From Candidatus Hydrothermota bacterium (lineage in GTDB: Bacteria; Hydrothermota; Hydrothermia; UBA1063): DNA of 11,690 nucleotides. The notes beneath the pieces were generated by a model that did no database searches, was not told where the DNA came from, and worked only from the letters and a program-made list of their open reading frames with translations. This document shows positions 1 to 6,221 of the stretch, piece after piece (positions within the stretch are counted from its first letter, which is position 1; the number at the start of each line of letters is the position of its first letter). The stretch is from NCBI GenBank assembly GCA_003644895.1, contig QNDO01000029.1, positions 1 through 11,690 on the forward strand, read 5' to 3'. Made by a program: the position numbers and the translations under genes.

Positions 1-1
1 A

Positions 2-235
2 TATCAACAGATAGGTGCTCTCCTTCCTGCTATGGGGTATTCAAAAGAGCAACTCCAAGAACTTGAAGAGACCATAAACAAAACACCTGCAGATTTGGTG
101 GTTGTTGCAACTCCTATAAATCTGGGCAAGATTTTAAACTTGAACAAACCCTATGTTAGAGTAAAATATGAACTTCAGGAAATAGGTAGACCAACATTGC
201 AAGACATTATAGTAAAGTTCTTTAGGGGGGTATAA
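2..235 (+). CDS. C-terminal end of a cyclic-2,3-diphosphoglycerate synthetase-like GTPase (5' truncated)
   Basis: This is the last 77 codons of a gene that enters from the left edge; the reading frame is already open at base 2, so the ATG at 32 is internal rather than a start. The tail carries GALLPAMGYS, then a stretch ending DLVVVATPINLGKIL, then NKPYVRVKYELQEIG. From memory this matches the C-terminal part of the COG2403 family of predicted GTPases, usually annotated cyclic 2,3-diphosphoglycerate synthetase. In methanogens such enzymes make a compatible solute; bacterial homologues are mostly uncharacterised. The nucleotide-binding N-terminus lies outside the window, so activity cannot be judged. 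The stop codon is one base before the next ATG, suggesting one transcript with the coiled-coil metallohydrolase. Family call moderately sure; actual substrate unknown. Confidence 0.65.
   Translation, partial: YQQIGALLPAMGYSKEQLQELEETINKTPADLVVVATPINLGKILNLNKPYVRVKYELQEIGRPTLQDIIVKFFRGV
224..231 (+). promoter_or_regulatory. Ribosome binding site of the coiled-coil metallohydrolase gene
   Basis: A purine run AGGGGGGT lies 5 bases before the ATG at 237 and inside the last codons of the preceding gene. It is G-rich rather than a classical AGGAGG but well placed, and supports the start at 237. Confidence 0.55.
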
Positions 236-236
236 A

Positions 237-1841
237 ATGGAAAATAAAGAAGAACTCCGTAAAGAAATTACGGAGATTCTTTCTGAAAAAATCAATAAAT
301 ATCTGGAGGAAGTTAGCAAAGAGGTTGAAAAACTCCTTGGAGAAATCTCAGAAAATCTAAAAAACCTCATACAGGAAAAAGAGGAAGCTCTTAAAAAAGA
401 AGTCGAGGGAAAAATCCAAGGAGTTTCCGCTAGCGAGGATGTAGAAACATCATTTAAAAACAAAATCAATGAGCTATTGGAGGAGAGTGAGCATAAAATT
501 GAGGAAGAGCTTCATAATATTGCCCAAGAGGTATTTGAGAAGAACAAAAAAAACATTCAGAAAAATATCGAGAAGGCCATCAAAGATAAAAATACAGCGA
601 AACAGATAACCGACTATATCCTCGTATGGTTGAAGGAACAGGAGGATCTTATAAAAGAAAATCTCCTCCCTCTTTTTGATGAATTGAAAGAAACACAGAG
701 GGCTGAACTCTCAAAAACCTTTGAAGATACATTAAAGAATGTGGATATCCTGAAAGACTTAAAAGAATATACCAAAGAACTAATAGAGACTCAAAAAGAA
801 AAAATAGAAGAGAATATTAAAGAAACACTGAAAGAATATATAGAAAGTAACGATAAGGTATTTGTAAAACTTAAAGAGGAAATCAAAGGAGACTTGGAAG
901 AAGAATTCAAAAAGCTTCAGGAGAGTATAAAGGAGAAAACTGATTTTGAGGAGGAAATAAAAACTCTTCAGGAAGAAGTAAAAAACCTTAAAAAAACAAT
1001 AGAGGAATTGAAGGAGACCCTCACTGCACCCATAGCTATTACCAAAGAAACTTCTGAGGCTGAGGAAGAAGTAGAAGTAACAGAAGAAACACCACCTCCT
1101 GAAGAAGTTGCTGTGGAAGAGGCACCTGTAGAGGCGGTAGAGAAGGTAGAGGAAGTCGAGAAGAAAGGTATAAAACTGAAGACAGCCATTGAAATAAGAT
1201 ACTTTGGTCATTCCTCTTTTCTAATCTCCACAGACGATATTAAAATACTAACAGATCCCTATAAATCAGGTGCTCTCGATGGAGCAATTAAGTATGATCC
1301 CATAGATATTGCTGCTGACATTGTAACTGTCAGTCATGCACATATGGATCATGGAGCCTGGAAAGAGATTCCTGGAGAGCCCAAACTGGTGGAGGTCCCA
1401 GGAGAGAAAGTCATCGATGGAATCAAATTTAAAGGAATTCCTGCCTTTCATGATAATGCGGGAGGAACTATCAGAGGCTCTATTATGATATATACTATAG
1501 AACTGGCTGGGGTTAGACTCTGCCATCTCGGAGACCTAGGACATATTCTTACCCCTGAACAGATACGGGAAATAGGCAGACCTGTGGATATTCTTTTTAT
1601 ACCAGTGGGAGGATATTACACCATTGGGCCAAAGGAAGCCTGGGAAGTAATTCACCAGCTTGACCCGGTAATAGTGATCCCTATGCATTATAGAACACTT
1701 AAAGTTGATCTGCCCATACAGGAAGTAGATGCATTTATAAAAATATCAGAATTCCCTGTTAAGGAACTTTTCAAATCCTCCGTTGACATTGAAGTCCTCC
1801 CTACCGAACCGGAGGTATGGGTTCTAGATCCTGAAAAATAA
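237..1841 (+). CDS. Long coiled-coil protein with C-terminal UlaG-like metallo-beta-lactamase domain
   Basis: A 534-residue protein in three parts. Residues 2-262 are Lys/Glu-rich and alpha-helical with heptad-like spacing, broken near residues 58-70 (Gly/Ser) and at Pro145. Residues 263-316 form an acidic Glu/Val/Pro linker. Residues 318-534 are a metallo-beta-lactamase fold of the UlaG / L-ascorbate-6-P lactonase-like type: YFGHSSFLI near its start, HxHxDH at H367, H369, D371, H372, H405 (AFHDN), D433 (HLGDLGH) and H484 (PMHYR), so the metal site looks complete. No signal peptide or membrane segment is visible, so it is probably cytosolic. There is no Met between residue 1 and M370, which argues that the whole chain is made as one product. 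Standalone enzymes of this family are about 210-240 residues, so the helical arm is an addition. Substrate unknown. It sits 1 nt after the GTPase-like gene, and its stop overlaps the rlmN start by 1 nt. Confidence 0.85.
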   Translation: MENKEELRKEITEILSEKINKYLEEVSKEVEKLLGEISENLKNLIQEKEEALKKEVEGKIQGVSASEDVETSFKNKINELLEESEHKIEEELHNIAQEVFEKNKKNIQKNIEKAIKDKNTAKQITDYILVWLKEQEDLIKENLLPLFDELKETQRAELSKTFEDTLKNVDILKDLKEYTKELIETQKEKIEENIKETLKEYIESNDKVFVKLKEEIKGDLEEEFKKLQESIKEKTDFEEEIKTLQEEVKNLKKTIEELKETLTAPIAITKETSEAEEEVEVTEETPPPEEVAVEEAPVEAVEKVEEVEKKGIKLKTAIEIRYFGHSSFLISTDDIKILTDPYKSGALDGAIKYDPIDIAADIVTVSHAHMDHGAWKEIPGEPKLVEVPGEKVIDGIKFKGIPAFHDNAGGTIRGSIMIYTIELAGVRLCHLGDLGHILTPEQIREIGRPVDILFIPVGGYYTIGPKEAWEVIHQLDPVIVIPMHYRTLKVDLPIQEVDAFIKISEFPVKELFKSSVDIEVLPTEPEVWVLDPEK

Positions 1842-2875
1842 TGCCAGAGAGCAAAAACCTACTTTCTCTCGATAGAAGAGCGCTGAAGGAATACCTAAGA
1901 CAATTAAATGAAAAAGACTTCCGAGTTGATCAGATACTTAACTGGTTATGGGATAAGTCAGAAAATAATATCGAGAACTTTTCAAATATTCCCAAAAGTT
2001 TGAGAAACCTATTAAAAGAAGAGTTTTATATTGAAAGAATTAAGTTAGAAACTGCACAGCATTCTGCTGATGGGAGTATCAAATTTCTTTTCTCTCTCTT
2101 AGATGGTGAGAAGGTAGAAAGTGTTTACATTCCAGATGGTGAAAGAAAAACCGTATGTGTCTCTTCACAGGTGGGATGTGCGCTAGGCTGCCTTTTTTGC
2201 GCTACAGGTAAATTGGGGTTTAAAAGGAATTTGAAATTTTATGAAATTGCAGAACTTGTAAGATTCATTAGAGATTATGTAAAGGAGAGGATCACAAACG
2301 TTGTATTCATGGGAATGGGGGAGCCCTTCTTAAATTATGATGAGGTTATCCGAGCGTCACGACTTTTTAACGACAACCATACTTTTAAAATTGGTGCCAG
2401 GAAAATTACCCTTTCTACATCTGGAATAATACCTGGAATTTACCGCCTGGCAGAAGAAAAAGAACAGTTTAAACTGGCAGTCTCTTTAAACAGTGCTATC
2501 CAAAGTAAAAGGGAGTATTTAATGCCAATTGCAAAAAAGTATAATTTAACTGATTTAAGGAAAGCAATTATGTATTACTTTACTAGAAAGAGAAGATGGG
2601 TTACATTTGAGTATATTCAGATACCTAGATTAAATGATGGCGATGAGGATATTAAAGCTTTAGAAGCATTTATTGAAGATATACCTTGTAAAATCAACCT
2701 TATACCCTATAACCCGGTTCCTGGAGCTCCTTTTCGAGCTCCCACTGAAGATGAGATAAAAAAATTTCATTCAAAACTTTTGAAATTTAAATACACTGTA
2801 ACCTTGAGAAAATCACGAGGGAGAGATATCAAGGGAGCTTGCGGTCAGCTGGCCTATTTAAAATCGAAGGAATAA
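1841..2875 (+). CDS. rlmN: Dual-specificity 23S rRNA A2503 / tRNA A37 C2-methyltransferase RlmN
   Basis: A radical-SAM enzyme that methylates C2 of A2503 in 23S rRNA and of A37 in some tRNAs, helping translational accuracy. The 344-residue length is normal. The [4Fe-4S] motif CALGCLFC gives C113, C117 and C120 (CX3CX2C). C106 (in TVCVSSQVG) and C334 (in GACGQL) match the conserved cysteine pair of the RlmN/Cfr mechanism, C334 being the methyl-carrying residue by position. VVFMGMGEPFLNYDEV and LIPYNPVPG are further family hallmarks. The ATG overlaps the upstream TAA by one base and has no close Shine-Dalgarno site (GGAGGT at 1811 is too far), so translation probably depends on coupling. The 3' end overlaps cdd on the other strand. 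RlmN rather than the resistance paralogue Cfr is inferred from overall fit and housekeeping context. Confidence 0.96.
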   Translation: MPESKNLLSLDRRALKEYLRQLNEKDFRVDQILNWLWDKSENNIENFSNIPKSLRNLLKEEFYIERIKLETAQHSADGSIKFLFSLLDGEKVESVYIPDGERKTVCVSSQVGCALGCLFCATGKLGFKRNLKFYEIAELVRFIRDYVKERITNVVFMGMGEPFLNYDEVIRASRLFNDNHTFKIGARKITLSTSGIIPGIYRLAEEKEQFKLAVSLNSAIQSKREYLMPIAKKYNLTDLRKAIMYYFTRKRRWVTFEYIQIPRLNDGDEDIKALEAFIEDIPCKINLIPYNPVPGAPFRAPTEDEIKKFHSKLLKFKYTVTLRKSRGRDIKGACGQLAYLKSKE

Positions 2876-3246
2876 GGTAGAAGCTCTTTCAAGTTTTTAA
2901 TAATAACTTCATCTCCCTTCTTTACAATAATCTCCATACTCGGAGAAAATTCAGCCAGGACTTGCCTACAGGCTCCACAGGGAAAAGGGGGGGTTGATGG
3001 ATCATCGGACACAATGGCTATGGCAATAAATTCCCTTTCTCCTTCATTCACTGCATTAAAAAGAGCGACTCTTTCAGCACAGATGGTAAGCCCATAAGAC
3101 GCATTTTCTATATTGCTTCCGGTATAGACCTTTCCGGTTTTTGTCAACAAGGCAGCTCCCACCCTGTAGCCTGAATAAGGCGCGTAGGAATTCTTAAGCG
3201 CCTCATTGGCTTTTCTTAAAAGTTCCTGGATTTTTCTACTGTCCAT
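2854..3246 (-). CDS. cdd: Cytidine deaminase
   Basis: Converts cytidine and deoxycytidine to uridine and deoxyuridine in pyrimidine salvage; cytosolic, usually a homotetramer for this short form. The 130-residue length is typical. Visible motifs are YAPYSGYRVGAAL (21-33), the CAE active site with zinc ligand C56 and proton-shuttle E58, and PCGACRQ with zinc ligands C90 and C93, so all catalytic residues are present. It is the last gene of the minus-strand operon. Its start lies 31 nt inside the preceding 79-residue gene and is preceded by AAGGAG 9 bases away, which supports this ATG. Its stop codon lies within the 3' end of the convergent rlmN (22-nt overlap), leaving no room for an intergenic terminator. 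Confidence 0.96.
   Translation of the reverse strand: MDSRKIQELLRKANEALKNSYAPYSGYRVGAALLTKTGKVYTGSNIENASYGLTICAERVALFNAVNEGEREFIAIAIVSDDPSTPPFPCGACRQVLAEFSPSMEIIVKKGDEVIIKNLKELLPYSFDFK
3178..3203. repeat. 26-bp imperfect palindrome inside cdd
   Basis: Outer arms AGGCGC and GCGCCT match perfectly, and the inner part continues symmetric around GAATTC with two mismatches (11 of 13 pairs match). It falls in codons about 15 to 23 of cdd. In cdd mRNA it would fold as a GC-capped hairpin. It may simply reflect coding constraint. Confidence 0.5.
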
Positions 3247-3455
3247 ATGTCAAGGCTCCTTATGTATTCGATTTTAAATACAAGTCCATTTTCCAGTTTG
3301 ACTTTATGTACTTCTCTTTTTGAACCAAGAAAGTTTACAACTATCCCTAGGGGTTTCCATTCTTTAACCATAATCTTTTCACCGTTAATCACAACAGCTA
3401 CAGGCTTCTCTCTATATTTTGAACCATCGTACCATATCACATCATAGTCATTCAT
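3216..3455 (-). CDS. Small protein of unknown function (79 aa)
   Basis: I do not recognise the family. It is a 79-residue soluble protein with alternating hydrophobic and charged residues suggestive of a small beta-rich fold: it opens MNDYDVIWYDGSKYREKP, has two turn-like xNGx stretches (INGEKI, LENGLVF), and no Cys, His-cluster, signal peptide or membrane helix. A superficially similar pattern occurs in small DUF6504-type proteins, but I cannot establish homology. It is probably a true gene: AAAGGAG sits 7 bases before the ATG, the start overlaps the end of the CvpA-family gene by 8 nt, and it fits the frame-to-frame packing of the operon. The last 10 codons overlap cdd, so the C-terminal tail after about residue 68 may be non-essential to the fold. 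Confidence 0.7.
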   Translation of the reverse strand: MNDYDVIWYDGSKYREKPVAVVINGEKIMVKEWKPLGIVVNFLGSKREVHKVKLENGLVFKIEYIRSLDIWTVEKSRNF

Positions 3456-3969
3456 CTCTCATCTCCTTTATCTTTTTGACCGGTTCAACCTTCTCCTTGA
3501 TTATGTTCTGTCCCTTTTCAAAGTATCTTTCACCGAAACCTGTAAATATTTGTACCAAGAAAGGACCTATTCTGCTCTCATACACATATTCTTTAACCGG
3601 CTTTATTCTCGCCAATACCGAAACTATCATTCCTGCAATAATCATGGCTTCTAGCATACCTAGTACCATACCCAGTAATCTATCTACAAATCCAAGAAAA
3701 ATAAGCCTCAAAAACCTGGAAAGAAGAGCACCTACAATCTGGGTAACAACTACTATAGTGAGAAACACTACTATAAATCCTACAACCTTTGCGAGAGTGA
3801 CATTCTCAATCCCCAGAAAATGTGTGGTATTCTGAACAAATTTGAGGGCAATATAAAAACCTAAAATTACCCCTCCGATGGAGAACACCTCTCTTATAAG
3901 ACCTTTACTGAAACCTCTTATCGCAAGCAGGACAACAAGAACAAGAAGAGCTATATCAAGACCGTTCAT
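3448..3969 (-). CDS. CvpA-family integral membrane protein
   Basis: A 173-residue membrane protein with about four hydrophobic helices (roughly 4-20, 28-44, 62-82 and 96-122) and a charged cytosolic tail (123-173). The opening MNGLDIALLVLVVLLAIRGF followed by SKGLIREVFSIGG is the standard start of the CvpA family (named after the colicin V production protein), as is the FVDRLLGMVLGM stretch near the third loop. The biochemical role of this family is not settled; it is linked to envelope integrity in some bacteria. The open frame extends upstream to a GTG at 4044, but the ATG at 3969 is chosen because GGAGG lies 6 bases before it and because the CvpA motif begins there. The start overlaps the phosphodiesterase gene by 14 nt and the end overlaps the 79-residue gene by 8 nt. 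Family call confident, function not. Confidence 0.88.
   Translation of the reverse strand: MNGLDIALLVLVVLLAIRGFSKGLIREVFSIGGVILGFYIALKFVQNTTHFLGIENVTLAKVVGFIVVFLTIVVVTQIVGALLSRFLRLIFLGFVDRLLGMVLGMLEAMIIAGMIVSVLARIKPVKEYVYESRIGPFLVQIFTGFGERYFEKGQNIIKEKVEPVKKIKEMRDE
3463..3469 (-). promoter_or_regulatory. Ribosome binding site of the 79-residue gene
   Basis: Read on the minus strand, AAAGGAG lies 7 bases upstream of the ATG at 3455, inside the last codons of the CvpA-family gene. It is the main support for this small gene being translated. Confidence 0.65.
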
Positions 3970-4459
3970 TAAGCTCCTCCAAGTTAACCTCCAGTGTGTC
4001 AAGATCCAGCTCAACATATGTGGATCTACCGGTGAGATATCCACAGGCCTCTCCAGGGTTTATAAGGAGTGTTTTGCCTATTTTCTTGGAAACGACCTCG
4101 TGGGTATGTCCGAAAGCAACTACATCAAACGCCTCCAAGCGAGATAGCTCCTCTATAAACAGAGGCTCATGCATCATAGCGATTGTTTTTCCATTAAGTT
4201 TAAGGATATGGGGAGCTTTGTAAAGTGCAACATTGAATTTTTTGGCCATTTCCTTGAGGAATAACTTCTCTCCATCGTTATTCCCAAAAACCGCGTATAA
4301 ATTACCAGTATAAACTTCCCTTATAAATTTAAATACAAAGGGGGAAATAATATCACCCAAGTGAATCACATTTCTGATACCCGCATCTTCAAAATGCTTA
4401 AAAATCTTTTTAATAACGGGTATATTATCATGGGTATCCGAAATAACCCCGATCTTCAT
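3956..4459 (-). CDS. YfcE/MJ0936-type calcineurin-like metallophosphodiesterase
   Basis: A 167-residue protein with the full two-metal site of the small calcineurin-like phosphoesterases: D8 and H10 in SDTHDN, D36 in HLGD, N60 in FGNND, H97 in MMHE, and H118/H120 in GHTH. Characterised relatives (E. coli YfcE, M. jannaschii MJ0936) hydrolyse phosphodiester model substrates with Mn or Ni; the physiological substrate is unknown. It is cytosolic, without signal peptide. The frame could extend six codons upstream, but the ATG at 4459 forms a 4-nt ATGA overlap with the UbiA-family stop, has a G-rich site (GGGGGTG) 5 bases before it, and begins at MKIGVISDTHDN, the usual start of the family. It is co-translated with the UbiA-family enzyme upstream and overlaps the CvpA-family gene downstream. 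Confidence 0.92.
   Translation of the reverse strand: MKIGVISDTHDNIPVIKKIFKHFEDAGIRNVIHLGDIISPFVFKFIREVYTGNLYAVFGNNDGEKLFLKEMAKKFNVALYKAPHILKLNGKTIAMMHEPLFIEELSRLEAFDVVAFGHTHEVVSKKIGKTLLINPGEACGYLTGRSTYVELDLDTLEVNLEELNERS
3976..3980 (-). promoter_or_regulatory. Ribosome binding site that sets the CvpA-family start
   Basis: GGAGG on the minus strand, 6 bases before the ATG at 3969, within the 3' end of the phosphodiesterase gene. It favours this start over the in-frame GTG at 4044. Confidence 0.7.
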
Positions 4460-5271
4460 CTTACACCCCCTATCCATATAGCTATCAATACAGGTATCAT
4501 TAAAATTTTATAGAGCAAACTCAAGAAAGTAAAATTCCGACTTAGGGCAGAAGCGGCCAAAGTGATCACACTCACCACTGTAATAATGGCAAGATAAATA
4601 GTACTTCGATAAGCGAGAAAATAAACAATTACAGCATATAAAAGTATCACTGCATTGTAAAAAGTCAAAATGGCTTTTGTTCCATTTATTCCCAGTACCA
4701 CGGGTAATGTTCTGTAGCCATACTCTGCTTCCTTTTCAGAGTCTTCAGCATCCTTCACTAATTCTCTTGCCAGATTATACAACAGTGCAAAGAAAAAGGG
4801 AATAATCTCAGCTTTTACATTATCACAGATACTCCCAGCGAATATAAACGCACCTCCTAGAATAATGCTTACTATCAGATTTCCCAGAAATGCGATTCTT
4901 TTGAAGTAAAGATTATACGAAATTACAAGCACGAGAATCACAAAAAAGATTATTCGAGAATTACGATTAACGGCAAAAGACACAACTAGGGTCAATATAA
5001 ATAGAACTATAGTGAAAACAGCTGCTTCTTTGGAATTTAATGTACCAGAGGGCAATGGCCTTTTAGGATGAGCTGCTTTATCTACTTTATAATCCATAAG
5101 GTCGTTCATGGAATTTGCAAAGGAGGATAGCAATACCACAGCTAAAGAAGCTATAAAGAAATCGCTGAAGGTAAAACAGCCTGCTATACGCAAAGCTACA
5201 AACACCACAAAAATAGCAATTAGACTGTTGAGAGGTCTTGTCAGAAGAATAAAGGCCTTAAATTTGTTCAT
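4456..5271 (-). CDS. UbiA-family prenyltransferase, digeranylgeranylglyceryl phosphate synthase-like
   Basis: A 271-residue polytopic membrane enzyme with about eight to nine hydrophobic helices. The first diphosphate/Mg-binding motif is NDLMDYKVD (N56, D57, D60, D64), followed by HPKRPLPSG; the second is D174-x-x-D177 in ARELVKDAEDSEKE, followed by YGYRTLPVVLG. The HPxRPLPSG and RELVKDxED pattern is typical of the archaeal digeranylgeranylglyceryl phosphate synthase group, which attaches a second isoprenoid chain to a glycerol phosphate. Homologues occur in several bacterial phyla, where the product is less certain; a quinone, chlorophyll or heme-O type substrate is less likely but cannot be excluded. 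No geranylgeranylglyceryl phosphate synthase gene is in the window. It overlaps the SPFH gene upstream and the phosphodiesterase gene downstream by ATGA junctions. Superfamily certain, subfamily moderately so. Confidence 0.9.
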   Translation of the reverse strand: MNKFKAFILLTRPLNSLIAIFVVFVALRIAGCFTFSDFFIASLAVVLLSSFANSMNDLMDYKVDKAAHPKRPLPSGTLNSKEAAVFTIVLFILTLVVSFAVNRNSRIIFFVILVLVISYNLYFKRIAFLGNLIVSIILGGAFIFAGSICDNVKAEIIPFFFALLYNLARELVKDAEDSEKEAEYGYRTLPVVLGINGTKAILTFYNAVILLYAVIVYFLAYRSTIYLAIITVVSVITLAASALSRNFTFLSLLYKILMIPVLIAIWIGGVR

Positions 5272-6221
5272 TTCTCTTCTAGCATGCCCTTGAGATCAAG
5301 TATAGTACTTTGGTCAGCTACAATAACTTTAATCTTATCAGATAGCTTATCCACATATAAATATTTTATATACTCGGGATTCCTTTTTAACTGGACTGAA
5401 ACAATTTCAATGGCTCTGGCAGTTCCCTGTGCTTCTATCTTCTTCCTTTCTGCTTCTTTCTGCTCCTTCTCCAGCACGTACTCCATCCGCTCAGCCTCTT
5501 GCTGAGCAATCTGTTTTCTTTCAATGGCTTTAGCAAAATCAGCTGTAAAATGAACATCTCTTAAAATAACGTCCTCGATTACAAAACCATCAGGTTCAAG
5601 CAATTGTTTAATTCGCTTTTTGATTTCCTCCTGTATCTGTTGCCTATGGGCTGAATACACATCCATTATTGCATACTCAGATATCACATGCCTCACTACA
5701 GACCTTATGGCAGGTCTCACGACCTTTTCTGCGAAATCTGGCCCTATTCCTCTATGCACAGCAACGACTTTGTCAGGAGCTATTTTATACCAGCAGGTAA
5801 GGTCTATACCTACCTGTAAACCTTCCTTGGTTGGAGACCAGAGCGAGTCATCTATGTTTTTCTTCTTTCCTTCGCCTTTCCTCGCAGACATTGTGTATTC
5901 CTGCCTTCTTAAATCATAAACCTTTGTTCTGCATACAAAAGGCAAAACCAGTGTAATTCCCTCATGTGCCACTGAAAATCTTTTAGTAATTACATTGAAT
6001 TTAACCATGGCATGTCCTACAGGCACCGTTCTTATACTGATGGCCAGTATAAATAAAATTAAAATAGCCACAGCTGAAGGCCAGACGAAATATGGTTTAA
6101 AATCAAATTTTCTCACGGTTTTTAACTCTCCTCCTCTCTCGATAACCACTACTTTCTGGCTTTTTCGCCATAGGAAAAAAGCAATAGCAAGTATCGCCAC
6201 AAGAATTATTATTCCTAACAT
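5268..6221 (-). CDS. SPFH/prohibitin-family membrane scaffold protein
   Basis: A 317-residue protein. Residues 2-17 and 48-63 are hydrophobic helices; the SPFH (band 7) domain runs about 64-240, starting TVPVGHAMVKFN; residues about 230-270 are a charged helix (AKAIERKQIAQQEAERMEYV) that leads to coiled-coil oligomerisation. The sequence is closer to prohibitins than to HflK/HflC: EGITLVLPFV, RRQEYT and LRDVHFTADFAKAIE are prohibitin-like. Such proteins form large membrane rings or cages that organise lipids and regulate membrane proteases such as FtsH. An insertion rich in Lys and Gly (about 114-122) lies in the SPFH domain. The start is fixed by a strong AAAGGAGGTGG site. It overlaps coaE by 7 nt and shares an ATGA junction with the UbiA-family gene, hinting at a joint role in membrane lipid organisation. 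Confidence 0.9.
   Translation of the reverse strand: MLGIIILVAILAIAFFLWRKSQKVVVIERGGELKTVRKFDFKPYFVWPSAVAILILFILAISIRTVPVGHAMVKFNVITKRFSVAHEGITLVLPFVCRTKVYDLRRQEYTMSARKGEGKKKNIDDSLWSPTKEGLQVGIDLTCWYKIAPDKVVAVHRGIGPDFAEKVVRPAIRSVVRHVISEYAIMDVYSAHRQQIQEEIKKRIKQLLEPDGFVIEDVILRDVHFTADFAKAIERKQIAQQEAERMEYVLEKEQKEAERKKIEAQGTARAIEIVSVQLKRNPEYIKYLYVDKLSDKIKVIVADQSTILDLKGMLEEK

Noticed and set aside
546..553. Run of eight A as a possible programmed frameshift site in the coiled-coil gene
   Set aside because: The zero frame stays open through to the metallohydrolase domain; such runs are expected from Lys codons in this AT-rich gene.
780..1211. Open frames opposite the coiled-coil region (also 134-469 and 968-1189 on the minus strand)
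   Set aside because: They mirror Lys/Glu-rich codons, giving Phe/Leu/Ser-rich translations without family features, ribosome binding sites or context.
2723..2742. Perfect 7-bp inverted repeat GGAGCTC/GAGCTCC with a 6-base loop near the rlmN 3' end, as a possible terminator for the cdd operon
   Set aside because: No T-run follows on either strand, it lies about 110 nt past the cdd stop, and it is explained by the repeated Ala-Pro codons of RlmN.
3970..4044. GTG-started N-terminal extension of the CvpA-family protein
   Set aside because: The family start motif and a GGAGG site lie at the ATG at 3969; the extension only reads through the phosphodiesterase gene.
4460..4477. Six-codon extension of the phosphodiesterase
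   Set aside because: The ATG at 4459 gives the ATGA overlap, has a close G-rich site and starts at the family N-terminus.
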